From: Methanoregula sp.
GTDB taxonomy: Archaea; Halobacteriota; Methanomicrobia; Methanomicrobiales; Methanospirillaceae
Length of the DNA stretch: 58,513 bases
Assembly (NCBI GenBank): GCA_023228295.1
Contig: JALOBP010000005.1
Span: forward strand, 1-58,513
Direction of reading: 5' to 3'
The translations under genes and the position numbers were made by a program. Below the pieces are notes generated by a model that made no database searches, was not told the origin of the DNA, and worked only from the letters and a program-made list of their open reading frames with translations. Every line of letters begins with the position of its first letter. Within the stretch, counting starts at the first letter, position 1. Shown here piece by piece: positions 16,966 to 26,379 of this stretch.

Positions 16966-18281
16966 TATGCTGCCCCCTTGAGATGTTTTAAGCGGTCACG
17001 GACCTTGATGAGGAACTGCTCGTCGGTGAGCATGCCCTCCGGCGGTTCGACAACCTTACGGCAGTCGATTGGTACGTTGTCCATACGATAGCAGTTGCCG
17101 CCACATTCGACACCGTTGAACGCAACGGGGACGTGGAGTTTCGAGACACCGGACGTTGGGGTCAGATGCGGGTCAATACAGACCGAGGGAACCTCAGCGA
17201 TGTGCTTGACGGCGCTGATCGGGAAGTGTGCTCCCGGGTCACTGCCGATGGTGAACATGGCATCCACTTCACCGCGGTTGAGGAGATCGATCGAGCTTGT
17301 GTCGCCCGGGTTGTAGCGGGCAAAACCGCGGGAGAGGTCAACCGCGTACGGGAACCCGAACTGCCATGCGAAGACTTCTCCGGAGCCGGTCACGTTGTAG
17401 TGGCCCCGCATCGGCATGATCGAATATTTCGTGTACTCGTTGAGGTCTTTTGTGAGGGCAATGGCCCCATCAATGTTGTGGTTCTTGGAGAGTGACTGGG
17501 TGACACCCATGCCGAAGAAGATGATACCGAACCGGCCGCTCTTTAAGATATCTGCGACTTCGCGGATCTTCTCTGCCGGGATACCAGCGACAACGTCCGG
17601 GAGCCACTCGCCCTTGAGGGCAACGCGGAGAGCATCGAGGAGTTCGTAGTCCCTGCCCTGCTCGATTTGCAGGTGGACATCAGCCATCTTGGCGGTGTCA
17701 GTGACACGGGGGTCAACGACTACGAGTTTGCGGCTCATCTGTCCCTTGCCGGTGAAGAACCCGCGGGGGAAGATGGAGTACCGGGACATGTGCCGGGGGT
17801 GGGCGTGTGCCGGGTTGCAGCCCCAGAATATGACGCGGTCGGCACGGTTCTTGACCTCGCCGAGCGTACAGCTCGGGAGACCGATATCCTGAACGGCAAT
17901 AAGTGTCGTGCCGTGGCAGACTGCAGCCGTGTTGTCGCAGCAGGCCCGGGAGATCTCGGCGATCTCGTTACCCACGCTCTGGGCCTCGCAGTTGGTGGAG
18001 GACCAGCCGTACATCAGGGGCTTCTTTGCCTTTGCGAGCATCTGGGCAGTGTACTCGGCAGCCTCATCGTAAGAGACATCCTTCCAGCTGCCATCTGCCT
18101 GGCGCAGACGGGGCCTGGTGACCCGGTCCGCTGACTGGGAGTGAAGGAACTTCTCAGTCCCGATAACACAGGCATTGTAGACTTCGAGAAGTTTCTTGCC
18201 GTCGTCCGAGACAACGACTTCGAGATCATCACAGAGGGTCCCACAGAACGGGCAGATAACATCAGTAATATTCTTGGTCAT
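16965..18281 (-). CDS. fwdB: formylmethanofuran dehydrogenase subunit B, copy 1 (Cys type)
   Basis: About 438 residues from ATG 18281, which overlaps the fwdD stop as ATGA. The N-terminal [4Fe-4S] site is CPFCGTLCDD (with a further Cys in NACVIG). The Mo/W ligand position in GWSSTNCEA is Cys (residue 98), not selenocysteine. Other family blocks are FWGCNPAHAHPRHMSRYS and VVVDPRVTDTAK. It is the catalytic pterin subunit reducing CO2 to formate. Its stop overlaps the fwdA start (TAATG). Whether Mo or W is used cannot be read from the sequence. Confidence 0.94.
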   Translation of the reverse strand: MTKNITDVICPFCGTLCDDLEVVVSDDGKKLLEVYNACVIGTEKFLHSQSADRVTRPRLRQADGSWKDVSYDEAAEYTAQMLAKAKKPLMYGWSSTNCEAQSVGNEIAEISRACCDNTAAVCHGTTLIAVQDIGLPSCTLGEVKNRADRVIFWGCNPAHAHPRHMSRYSIFPRGFFTGKGQMSRKLVVVDPRVTDTAKMADVHLQIEQGRDYELLDALRVALKGEWLPDVVAGIPAEKIREVADILKSGRFGIIFFGMGVTQSLSKNHNIDGAIALTKDLNEYTKYSIMPMRGHYNVTGSGEVFAWQFGFPYAVDLSRGFARYNPGDTSSIDLLNRGEVDAMFTIGSDPGAHFPISAVKHIAEVPSVCIDPHLTPTSGVSKLHVPVAFNGVECGGNCYRMDNVPIDCRKVVEPPEGMLTDEQFLIKVRDRLKHLKGAA

Positions 18282-18685
18282 CCGACAATCACCCCGCACT
18301 GTTTCTGCACGAGTTCAATGCCGAGAAGAATCGGCTCGTCCATCGCGACTTCGACCTTGACCGGAGTGCCCTTGAAGGTCGGCATGCCGGTGGAGTAGGT
18401 GTTGGGATTGACAATCGAGTTTGCCCATGGACCCATGGGGATGAAGGCTACGCCCGGGTGGGGTCCCTGCGTGGCTTCGACAGCTTTGACGACGACGCTG
18501 CCGTAGTCACTGGTGACCTTGACGTTCGTGTTCTTCCATGCTCCGAGTGCTTTTAAATCGGCGTTGTCCATCTCGATAATGCCACAGGCGGTGCGGTATG
18601 AGGGCTTCTCTTTGCCGCTCTCGATTGCAACACCCTGCTGGATGGTCCTGCCGGAGATCAGGTTGACAGAAATTGATTTTGCCAT
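18278..18685 (-). CDS. fwdD: formylmethanofuran dehydrogenase subunit D, copy 1
   Basis: About 135 residues from ATG 18685; the GTGAGG 12 bases before it serves as ribosome site, so I do not use that GTG as start. The product is a molybdopterin-dinucleotide binding domain that in the complex completes the FwdB active site (blocks KNTNVKVTSDYGSVVVKAV and GVAFIPMGPWANSIV). It is located between the ferredoxin subunit and fwdB, as in the second operon. Confidence 0.93.
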   Translation of the reverse strand: MAKSISVNLISGRTIQQGVAIESGKEKPSYRTACGIIEMDNADLKALGAWKNTNVKVTSDYGSVVVKAVEATQGPHPGVAFIPMGPWANSIVNPNTYSTGMPTFKGTPVKVEVAMDEPILLGIELVQKQCGVIVG

Positions 18686-18698
18686 AGTATTCCTCACT

Positions 18699-18959
18699 TC
18701 AGGCCTCAGTGGGGAGCATTTCTCCCCGTCCGGAAAGACGGATCACGTCCATTGGGCAGGCATTCACGCAGACACCGCAGCCGGCGCAGAGCTCGGCCTT
18801 GACATCGAGATGAATGGACTTCCCGTTACGGACTGCATAGATCTTCTCCTTGGTTGCGGGGTCGATCGTATACAGTTCGAGTGCATCAACCGGACATGCA
18901 ACGACACAGTTGCCACAACCCGTGCATTGCTCCATGTTAATATGTACAGAAAACGCCAT
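18699..18959 (-). CDS. fwdG: ferredoxin subunit of formylmethanofuran dehydrogenase, copy 1
   Basis: 86 residues with two [4Fe-4S] motifs, CTGCGNCVVACP and CAGCGVCVNACP, separated by a 36-residue insert rich in charged residues. It feeds electrons to FwdB. First gene of the operon. ATG 18959 is preceded by GTGAT, matching the start of the paralogue at 34956. The two paralogues share most of their residues, including the C-terminal LSGRGE. Confidence 0.9.
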   Translation of the reverse strand: MAFSVHINMEQCTGCGNCVVACPVDALELYTIDPATKEKIYAVRNGKSIHLDVKAELCAGCGVCVNACPMDVIRLSGRGEMLPTEA

Positions 18960-19002
18960 GCGTATCACACATTTGTCGTCGTAAGTTCTAGGTTGCCCTA
19001 CA

Positions 19003-19091
19003 GGTTAGTTAAATGTATCTGAAGGTACAAATGTTTAATTTTGGCAAGTTAACTTAACTTGAACCTTGATTGATGTCTGTGTAGTTAACTT
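19003..19091. promoter_or_regulatory. GTTAAC-type palindromes upstream of fwd operon 1
   Basis: CAAGTTAA-C-TTAACTTG at 19045-19061 is a perfect 8-1-8 palindrome. Related words occur at 19083-19091 (AGTTAACTT) and near 19005 (TTAGTTAAA). They lie 45-130 bases before the first fwd gene. Similar TTAACTTAA and AGTTAAC words precede fwd operon 2 (34861 and 34929). An operator for a common regulator is plausible. Confidence 0.45.
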
Positions 19092-19283
19092 ATGACGTAA
19101 TTTTATTGATCCGGCAAGGAAAAAATGGAGACCCATCCGATTGCGAAAAAAGAGATGATAATCTGGAGAATTGAATGAATTTTACCATTTAATGAAAAAC
19201 CGGTGTTATCCGAATCTGTTAAACACCCGGATCTGTCACCTCCGGAATCCTGCGGGGGATTACCTGCCAGCCTGAAGGCAATG

Positions 19284-21140
19284 TTATGCGCCCTTCCGCA
19301 ACTGACCGGTCTCTTTTGTATCGTACCCCCCGAGTCGGGTGAGGATCTCCCGGAACGCGGGTGAGCGGATCGCTTCAATGAGTGCTACAAGCCGCGGGTC
19401 ATCCGCATGCTCCCTGCGAAACGCGAGCTCGTATCGCTCGCTTGCCACCGGTACAAAGGGAAGGCCGAGCGCCTTTGCCGCACTGTACACGCACATACCG
19501 GCATCAGCCTCCCCGCTTTTAACCGCAAGTGCAACCGCGATGTGGGTGGTCACTTCCCGTTCGTAGCCGGGGATTGCAGAGGAGTCAATGCCTGCTTTTT
19601 TCAGCTCGTGGTCAAGAAGCATCCGCGTCCCGGAGCCTTTCTGCCGGTTGATAAACGACCGGCCCGGCAGATCCCGGAATGTCAGATGGTCCCGTGAAAC
19701 AATCCCCTGCTGCCGTTCGGCGATACAGAGAAGATCAACTGCAATACCGGGCAGGTACTTTTCAATGTATGTAGTGTTGTAACTCCCGTCATCTGCAAGG
19801 AGGTGGGCAGGTGCTGCATGGCACTCGTCCTTTCGCAGGGCAAGGATCCCCCCCATGCTCCCTACGTGCGTGGATAGGACGGTGATGCCCGTTGGCTGGA
19901 TGAGATTGGCGAGGTAATCAATAACCGGGTCGTGGCTGCCGGTAATGATGAGTGCCCCTTCAACCTCTTCTTCCGGAACCATCATCAGTGCTTCAACAAC
20001 ACTCCCGGCATCGAAACCTTCCGAAGCCCGGGGGATGCGGAGGAACGCATTGGCACGGACACCGGCCATCTGGACCCCGGCACCCTTGGACTGGGGTGAT
20101 ACCACCCATCGTCCGCCAACTTTCCCGAGCGTGCAGAGCACGAACTCGTCAGAGCCGACCTCCTTTGCGATCGCGGTGGTGATCTGTGCCCGGATAATCT
20201 CCGGTTCCGGGATAAAAAGCCCGAAGTTCCGGAGGAACGGCAGCACGATCTCCCGGAGCACTGTCAGGGCCGAGAGGGGATATCCCGGCAGGCCGATGAC
20301 CGGCTTACTGTCGATCCGGCCGATGATGACCGGCTTTCCCGGCTTGATTGCAACCCCATGGATAAGCACCTCTCCAAGTCCTGCAATTACCTCTGCAGTG
20401 TAATCCTTGGTCCCGGCAGATGAGCCGGCGGAGACGATCACGATGTCGTTCTCCATTACAGCCCGGGCGATGGCATCACGGATCTTCTCAGGTTGGTCCT
20501 CCACGAACGGGTACCGGGTGCACGTGGCTCCTGCAGCATCCAGCATGGCCTTTGCCATCACGGTGTTGCTCTCCACCACCTGTCCCGGTTTCGGGCGGGT
20601 GCCGGCAGTAACGAGTTCGCTTCCCGTGGGGACGAGGCCGATCCTGACCGCGATGACCTTCGGGTGTGTTATCCCGTAGGTAGCCAACGCCCCGATCTCA
20701 TGGGAACGGATGCGGTGGGATGATGGCATCACCATCTCGGACTCGGCAAGATCCTCACCCGCAGGCCGGACATGCTGCCATGGGGCGGCGGCCTTCCTGA
20801 TCGTATACGTGCCCTCTTTTTCCCAGACATCCTCGATCATGATGACCGCGTCATATTCCGGTGGTACAACATTGCCGGTGTTGACCCGGGCTGCCCTTGG
20901 AAGAGTGACCGGGTGCTGTTCGGAGGCCCCTTTTGTCTCAGCACTCACTACTGCGATACCGTCCATTGCCGAGAGATGGATTTCCGGTACCGAGTACCGG
21001 GCAAAAACGGGGCCCGCGGTGATCCTGCCCGTTGCATCTTCAAGCGGGACATCGACACATGCGGGCATGCAGGAGAACTCGCGGGTAAGCAGGGCAAGGG
21101 TATCATCAAGAGAGATGACCGAAAGGTAACGCGTCACCAT
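19284..21140 (-). CDS. moeA: MoeA-type metal insertase with C-terminal binding-protein-like domain, copy 1
   Basis: 618 residues. Residues 1 to about 400 are MoeA: SAMDGIAV, VPTGSELV, the molybdopterin loop SAGSSAGTKDYT and GLPGYPLSA. The remaining 210 residues form a periplasmic-binding-protein-like domain (FINRQKGSGTRMLLD, then VKSGEADAGMCVYSAA), a fusion found in archaea, perhaps for oxyanion sensing or delivery. MoeA puts Mo or W into molybdopterin-AMP. It lies on the same strand 325 bases upstream of fwd operon 1, suggesting service to that enzyme. It is a paralogue of the gene at 40611-42521. Confidence 0.93.
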   Translation of the reverse strand: MVTRYLSVISLDDTLALLTREFSCMPACVDVPLEDATGRITAGPVFARYSVPEIHLSAMDGIAVVSAETKGASEQHPVTLPRAARVNTGNVVPPEYDAVIMIEDVWEKEGTYTIRKAAAPWQHVRPAGEDLAESEMVMPSSHRIRSHEIGALATYGITHPKVIAVRIGLVPTGSELVTAGTRPKPGQVVESNTVMAKAMLDAAGATCTRYPFVEDQPEKIRDAIARAVMENDIVIVSAGSSAGTKDYTAEVIAGLGEVLIHGVAIKPGKPVIIGRIDSKPVIGLPGYPLSALTVLREIVLPFLRNFGLFIPEPEIIRAQITTAIAKEVGSDEFVLCTLGKVGGRWVVSPQSKGAGVQMAGVRANAFLRIPRASEGFDAGSVVEALMMVPEEEVEGALIITGSHDPVIDYLANLIQPTGITVLSTHVGSMGGILALRKDECHAAPAHLLADDGSYNTTYIEKYLPGIAVDLLCIAERQQGIVSRDHLTFRDLPGRSFINRQKGSGTRMLLDHELKKAGIDSSAIPGYEREVTTHIAVALAVKSGEADAGMCVYSAAKALGLPFVPVASERYELAFRREHADDPRLVALIEAIRSPAFREILTRLGGYDTKETGQLRKGA

Positions 21141-21543
21141 GAGATCACCCCGGCTACTGGGGAGCCGCAGGATTGGATCCGGATTGGATCTTCGTTTCCG
21201 GTTGTATTCGTAATCATAAACCAGTCACCCGTAATATGAACAACGCTGCAACCGTACCTGCCCGCACAAGATTCCCGTCACACATGGGTATTCGTATTCT
21301 GTTTGCTTTCTCATCAGGTATACCCCTATGGATCGTGTACCCGATTCACGATTCTGTTCATGAGGTGAAATGAGATCCCGGGCTTTTGGATCATAACCGT
21401 GTTCTTCCCAGTTCTGTATCGCCATCGATCTTTTGATACCCGGGATTGTGCACGGGAAAAACTACAATTGGGAATGCCTTCCAATTATTTAATTAATAAT
21501 CCGGAACCCCACCGGGAATTTACATCATGGAACGTGAGCACAG
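21141..21543. other. intergenic, divergent promoter region
   Basis: Divergent starts of moeA1 and the MobA-like gene. No supportable gene: the one 66-codon frame on the minus strand has no recognisable family. An AT-rich box (ATTATTTAATTAATAAT, 21484-21500) about 45 bases before the GTG of the MobA-like gene is a probable TATA element. Confidence 0.5.
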
Positions 21544-22167
21544 GTGAGCACGGTTTTGCGATCAGCAGTGGTCCTCGTAGGAGGGGAAGCCCGGCGTGCC
21601 AACGGGCAGGAGAAGTATTTTTTCATGTATAATGGAAAAACCTTCATCGAACGGCTCATCAATACCCTGGAACACGTTGCTGGCGAGATTATTATTGTTG
21701 CAAAAGACGCTGAACAGTGCAAACGGTTCAGCCATCTTGACGGGGTCCGCTGCATCACCGACATCCGCTCTGGTATCGGTCCGATCGGTGGCCTGCATGC
21801 CGGAGCACTCGCAGCGCATGGCGCCACACTCTTTGTCTGCGCCTGCGATATGCCCTGTATTAATCCTGAGGTTGTGCGTTATCTTTTCGATGTCCTTGGC
21901 GACGATGATGTTGCGATACCCAGCTGGAATTATGACCTGATCGAACCCCTTCATGCGGTTTACCGGAGATCCTCCCTTCTCCAGTATCTCGAAGACCATG
22001 AATCCTACTCCCTCCGCCCGATGATTCGCAGCATTAACACCCGCTATGTATCGACCGAAGAGTTACGGCCGATCGATCCAACCCTGAAGACGTTCACCAA
22101 TATCAATATGCTCGAGGAACTTGAGCGGATCAATGCGGGCCTTATTATCGACCCTGATAACGAATAG
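21544..22167 (+). CDS. mobA: MobA-like molybdenum cofactor nucleotidyltransferase
   Basis: 207 residues with the nucleotidyltransferase pattern: VVLVGGEARRANGQEKYFF (the GG-x-S-x-R-x-G-x-x-K loop with substitutions), SGIGPIGGLHAG and the metal motif ACDMPCIN. MobA adds GMP to molybdenum cofactor to give the dinucleotide form used by Fdh and Fwd. The A/R substitutions in the first loop mean cytidylyl or other nucleotide transfer is not excluded. Start is GTG 21544; earlier GTG and ATG triplets are out of frame. Its context among Mo/W enzymes supports the call. Confidence 0.85.
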   Translation: MSTVLRSAVVLVGGEARRANGQEKYFFMYNGKTFIERLINTLEHVAGEIIIVAKDAEQCKRFSHLDGVRCITDIRSGIGPIGGLHAGALAAHGATLFVCACDMPCINPEVVRYLFDVLGDDDVAIPSWNYDLIEPLHAVYRRSSLLQYLEDHESYSLRPMIRSINTRYVSTEELRPIDPTLKTFTNINMLEELERINAGLIIDPDNE

Positions 22168-22295
22168 CAGGAACCGGATACGGATTCCCGGTGATATTTA
22201 AAAAAAAAGATTCCTGCGGGTAATTACAGTGCAACGTGGCGATACCCTGTAAAATTAAAAAGGCGTATAAATGAAAAGACTAAAAGAACATGATC

Positions 22296-22466
22296 ATGGA
22301 TGAAAGAAAAAAGTGTGAATACTGTGAGAAGGATGCAATCGGGTTCCAGTCCTTAGAGGGCGGTTTTGCATATGTCTGCCAGGACCATGCCGACAGCCTC
22401 CTTCTTGCACTCAAACCCGGTGAGAAAAAAGTTTATGGCGTTTGTGTTCTCGAACGGTTCACCTGA
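22296..22466 (+). CDS. mini zinc protein (CxxC...CxxH), first of a tandem pair
   Basis: A 56-residue frame reading DERKKCEYCEKDAIGFQ, then YVCQDHADSLLLALKPGEK. Four likely metal ligands form C-x2-C and C-x2-H, 17-20 residues apart. An in-frame ATG six bases upstream (22290) is an alternative start. It is nearly repeated by the next gene, 12 bases downstream, which argues that both are real. The family is not recognised. An AT-rich promoter (AAAATTAAAAAGGCGTATAAATG) lies about 40 bases upstream. Confidence 0.65.
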   Translation: MDERKKCEYCEKDAIGFQSLEGGFAYVCQDHADSLLLALKPGEKKVYGVCVLERFT

Positions 22467-22478
22467 GTGAGAATAACG

Positions 22479-22661
22479 ATGGCTGAAAGAAAAAAGTGTG
22501 AATACTGTGAGCAGGATGCGATCGGGATCCAGTCGCTCGGGTCCTGTGTTTCCTTAGTCTGCCAGAACCATGCCGACAGTTCCCTTCTTGCACTCAAACC
22601 CGGAGAAAAGCTGGCATATGAGTATTGTTACCTCGAACGATTCGATACTGCCGATCGCTGA
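22479..22661 (+). CDS. mini zinc protein, second of a tandem pair
   Basis: 60 residues from ATG 22479 (AERKKCEYCEQDAIGIQSLG, later CQNHADSSLLALKPGEKLAY). It shares the CEYC, C-x2-HAD and ALKPGEK blocks with the preceding gene but has a different C-terminal end (EYCYLERFDTADR). A tandem duplication is evident. Lying between mobA and fdhB1, it may belong to cofactor or Fdh function, but nothing in the sequence shows that. Confidence 0.7.
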   Translation: MAERKKCEYCEQDAIGIQSLGSCVSLVCQNHADSSLLALKPGEKLAYEYCYLERFDTADR

Positions 22662-22859
22662 TATTCCCCCGGAAATAGAAAATATTCTCCGTATTCAGGC
22701 TATGTGAAAAGAATTCACTCAAGCAGTAATGCAAAAGAATCTGTGCCTGTTCCCAGCAACGTCCTGGGTGAGGGCCGTAAAATCTCTTTTTTAAAGTAAA
22801 AAAAGTGCGGGGATAAGAGGCGATTAGGGCTCCCGCACATACCTTTTCATGAGGTATTT

Positions 22860-24110
22860 TTACTTCTTGAATGGATTGAAGACATTGAGGTAGATCATGT
22901 CGCTGCCGGTGTTGTGCAGGCGAGCACGTTCTTCCTTCTCTTCGACATATGCCATGAGCGGGAGCTCCATATCGACACCCGGGGTGTGGCCGAACATCTT
23001 CTCGAGCTCCTGCTGCTGGGCGTGCATGAAGAGCGCGTTCGGGATCTCTGCCGGGCAGAGTTCCTGGCACTGGCCGCAGTTCACGCAGGAGTCCGCAATG
23101 TGGGCGAACCGGATGAGGTGGAACATGAAGTTCGGGGGGAGTTCGCCGGGCTTGACATAGGCCGGGTTCTTGGTCGTGCAGTCAACACAGTAGCAGATCG
23201 GGCAGGCCTCGATACAGGAATAACACTTGATACAGCGGGCGGTCTCGCTCATGATCTTCTTGAGCCGGTCCTTGCCCTCGCCAAGTGCCTCGAAGTCGTG
23301 CTTGCGCCACTTGTCGCCGAGCTTCATCATGGCACCCTCGACCTTTCCGCGGATCTCAAGACCCTTGGGGTTGGCTGCCTCGGTTGCGAGGATGCCGTTC
23401 TTGACTGCACCGGAGACGAGGTTTGCACCCTTCTCGGAACAGACTTCAACGAACGTGGCCTTGCCGGCCTTCTCGCCGATGACCCCCCAGTTACCGCAGG
23501 CAAGGTCAGCCTGACGGGGGATCTTCATCTTGCAGCGGCGGCAGTTGCTGCGCCGTCCATAACCTGCCTCTTCGAGTTCGTCAACGGAGATCCCCTTGTG
23601 TCCGCCTTCGTACTCGATGATGAACTGGCCCTTGTCGATCTCTTCCTTGTGGACAATGTTCGGGTCGACACCATACTTCTCGGCAATCATCTTGCGGGCG
23701 AGAACGGGGCTGACCGATCCTCCGCAGTTAACACCGATCATAACGATGTTGTCGAGGTTGATCTGCTTGCGCTTGGCAAGTTCATAGAATGCCATGGCGT
23801 CGCAGCCCTTGACGGTGACACCGATCTTCATGTTCGCGCCGCCGTCCATGTACTTCTTGATGAGCTTTGGGAGGAGGAGCGTTCCGCAGTGGAGGGAGCC
23901 GGCTGTCTTTGCCAGATCCTTGGGGTCCTTGATTAAGACCGGCTGGGCATCATAGAGATCCGTTCCCTTGGTGATGACGAGGACTGCGTCAACGGCTTTT
24001 GATTCGAGTGCGAATTTCCAGAGTGCGGTTACTGCGCCTCCGAGTTCGGCCTTCTTCTTGATGTCTGCGTCATTGGTCCACGCGTAGAGCATATCGCCTT
24101 TCTTTGCCAT
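22860..24110 (-). CDS. fdhB: F420-dependent formate dehydrogenase beta subunit, copy 1
   Basis: 416 residues. The N-terminal two thirds is the FrhB-like F420/FAD-binding fold (CDAMAFYELAKRKQINLDN; MIGVNCGGSVSP; RSNCRRCKMKIPRQADLACGNWGV). The C-terminal part holds two [4Fe-4S] motifs, CIKCYSCIEACP and CVNCGQCQELCP. It passes electrons from FdhA to coenzyme F420. Five bases separate it from fdhA1. It is closer to FdhB2 than to FdhB3. Confidence 0.96.
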   Translation of the reverse strand: MAKKGDMLYAWTNDADIKKKAELGGAVTALWKFALESKAVDAVLVITKGTDLYDAQPVLIKDPKDLAKTAGSLHCGTLLLPKLIKKYMDGGANMKIGVTVKGCDAMAFYELAKRKQINLDNIVMIGVNCGGSVSPVLARKMIAEKYGVDPNIVHKEEIDKGQFIIEYEGGHKGISVDELEEAGYGRRSNCRRCKMKIPRQADLACGNWGVIGEKAGKATFVEVCSEKGANLVSGAVKNGILATEAANPKGLEIRGKVEGAMMKLGDKWRKHDFEALGEGKDRLKKIMSETARCIKCYSCIEACPICYCVDCTTKNPAYVKPGELPPNFMFHLIRFAHIADSCVNCGQCQELCPAEIPNALFMHAQQQELEKMFGHTPGVDMELPLMAYVEEKEERARLHNTGSDMIYLNVFNPFKK

Positions 24111-24115
24111 GTGAA

Positions 24116-26176
24116 TCAGGCCTCCGTGATCTTCTCGAGTTTACAGGCACAGGCCTTGAACTCAGGGATCTTTGCAACAGGGTCGAGTGCATTGTGCGTT
24201 AATATGTTTGCTGCACACTCAACGAAGTGGAACGGCATGAAGACAACACCCTTCTTGATAGTCTTCGTAATGCGGGCGCCGATAGTAATCTCGCCTCTGC
24301 GGGAGACCGCCCTGACCATTTCCTTGTCCTGGATGCCCAGTTCCTTTGCGTCTTCGGGGTGGATCTCAACCCAGCCCGTTGGTTCCTCGCGCTCAAGATC
24401 AACCGAACGGCGGGTCATGCTGCCGGTGTGCCAGTGCCAGATACAGCGGCCGGTGGTTAAGAGGAGCGGATACTCCGCGTCCGGAACTTCTGCCGGGGGC
24501 TTCCACTCGATCGGGGTAAAGATACCAAGACCGTCCGGGTGGGAGAACTTCTCCTTGTGCAGGATCGGGGTTCCCGGGTGCTCCTTTGTGGGGCAGGGCC
24601 AGTGGAGTGCTTCGGGCTTCTCGAGCCGGGCATAGTCCATGCCGGCATAGGAGGGGGTAACCTTTGCGATTTCTGTAAAGATCTCTTCTGCGCTCTTGTA
24701 GGGGAACTGCTTCTCGTATCCCATTTCCTTTGCAATGTCGCAGATGATCTGCCAGTCAACCCGTGCTTCACCGGGCGGGTCCTGTGCCTTTCTCCATTTC
24801 TGGACACGGCGTTCAGTCGAGGTCTGGGTGCCGTCCTTTTCCGCATAGCAGGTTGCCGGGAGGACAACATCTGCAAGCTGTGCAGTCTCGGTCAGGAAGA
24901 TATCCTGCACGACAATGAACTCTGCATTCTTCAGGCCTTTCTCCACGTGGTGGAGGTCGGGGTCGGAGAGCATCGGGTTCTCACCCATGATATAGACAGC
25001 CTTGACCTTGCCGGGCTCGTCGGCGAGGGTGTTGATTAACGTGGTAACCGTCAGGCCGACCTTGCCCTCGGCAATCTGGCAGCCCCAGGCATCTTCCATC
25101 TTCTTCTTCATATCAGGGACAAGCACCGACTGGTACCCTGAGTATACATTTGCAAGGGCTCCCATGTCGCAGGCACCCTGCACATTGTTCTGGCCACGCA
25201 GTGCGCAGATACCTGTGCCGGGTCTTCCAAGATTGCCGGTCAGCATCTGGAGATTTGCAACCGACTTGACGTTGTCGACACCGGTAGTGTGCTGGGTGAT
25301 ACCCATTGAATAGAGGATTGCGGACTGGCCGGATTTGCCAAACCACTCAGCCGCAGTGATGATGTCAGCTGCAGGAATACCGGTGATCTTCGAGACGTTT
25401 TCAGGAGAGTAGGCATCCTTCATCACTACTTCTTTGACCTTCTCGAAATCCTTGGTCCGGTTCTTGACGAAGTCCTTGTTCTCCCAGCCGTTCTTGAGGA
25501 TCAGCTGCATGAAACAGTTGAGGAGTGCCACATCGGTACCGGAGTAGAACTGTAAGAACAGGTCGGCCTGCTTCCCTGTCGGCGTAAGCCGCGGGTCGGC
25601 GTAGATGACCTTTGCACCATTCGCTCGTGCCTGCATAATACGGCGCCCGATCAGCGGGTGCTGCTCGAACGTGTTGGTGCCGATGACAAGAAGGCACTTT
25701 GATTGGGCAATGTCCTCAATTGACTGGGTCATTGCACCGGAACCGAACGCTCCGGCAAGCCCAACGACCGTTGAAGCGTGGCAGAGCCGGGCGCAGTGGT
25801 CGATGTTGGGGGTCTTCATGACCGCACGTGCAAACTTCTGCATCAGGTAGTTCTCTTCATTGGAGACACGGGCTGATGCAAGACATGCCATCTCTTCGCC
25901 CTTGTACGATTTGAATTTCTGTGCGATCAGTTTGAGTGCCTCATCCCAGCTGGCTTCTACAAATTTGCCATCTTTCTTGATGAGCGGTTTGGTCAACCGG
26001 TCGGGGCTGTTAACAAACTCCCAGGCATAGTTGCCCTTGGGGCAGAGCTTGCCTTCATTGACCGGATTGCGCTGCCACGGCTGGACACCGACAACCTTCT
26101 TGTCCTTAACAACAAGATTGAAGCCGCACCCGGTCCCGCAATACGGACACGTTGTTGGTACATATTTAAATTCCAT
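24116..26176 (-). CDS. fdhA: formate dehydrogenase alpha subunit, copy 1 (Cys type)
   Basis: 686 residues. The [4Fe-4S] cysteines are in CPYCGTGC (10, 13, 17) and KLCPKG (45). The catalytic residue is Cys132 in DHCARLCHAST, where some homologues have selenocysteine; no in-frame TGA is present. Mo/W-bis-pterin binding blocks follow (GQNNVQGACDMGAL; LTTGRCIWHWHTGSMTRRS), with the C-terminal pterin domain after residue 560. It oxidises formate to CO2 in the cytoplasm. It differs markedly from FdhA2 and FdhA3, which resemble each other. Confidence 0.97.
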   Translation of the reverse strand: MEFKYVPTTCPYCGTGCGFNLVVKDKKVVGVQPWQRNPVNEGKLCPKGNYAWEFVNSPDRLTKPLIKKDGKFVEASWDEALKLIAQKFKSYKGEEMACLASARVSNEENYLMQKFARAVMKTPNIDHCARLCHASTVVGLAGAFGSGAMTQSIEDIAQSKCLLVIGTNTFEQHPLIGRRIMQARANGAKVIYADPRLTPTGKQADLFLQFYSGTDVALLNCFMQLILKNGWENKDFVKNRTKDFEKVKEVVMKDAYSPENVSKITGIPAADIITAAEWFGKSGQSAILYSMGITQHTTGVDNVKSVANLQMLTGNLGRPGTGICALRGQNNVQGACDMGALANVYSGYQSVLVPDMKKKMEDAWGCQIAEGKVGLTVTTLINTLADEPGKVKAVYIMGENPMLSDPDLHHVEKGLKNAEFIVVQDIFLTETAQLADVVLPATCYAEKDGTQTSTERRVQKWRKAQDPPGEARVDWQIICDIAKEMGYEKQFPYKSAEEIFTEIAKVTPSYAGMDYARLEKPEALHWPCPTKEHPGTPILHKEKFSHPDGLGIFTPIEWKPPAEVPDAEYPLLLTTGRCIWHWHTGSMTRRSVDLEREEPTGWVEIHPEDAKELGIQDKEMVRAVSRRGEITIGARITKTIKKGVVFMPFHFVECAANILTHNALDPVAKIPEFKACACKLEKITEA

Positions 26177-26379
26177 GTATCTATCACACCTCGTGACAAT
26201 GGAAAGTCGTGTTCATGTCTATTTAAACCCAATGAAAAAATCTGAAAAAGTGATTAATAGTAGGGGGTTCAAGTGATTCTCCAGCTGGATTATTGTTACA
26301 TGGATCCTTTAACTGCTGGAAAAAATCAATTGCACATTATTGATCCAGAAAATACAGCATTTCGGGGCGCGCACACACT

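Noticed and set aside
21225..21425. 66-codon minus-strand frame upstream of moeA1
   Set aside because: No family and it would occupy the divergent promoter region.
22914..23936. 340-codon plus-strand frame opposite fdhB1 (with similar long frames opposite fdhB2 and fdhB3)
   Set aside because: The same antisense frame appears opposite all three fdhB copies because the coding strand is conserved; no ribosome site or family.
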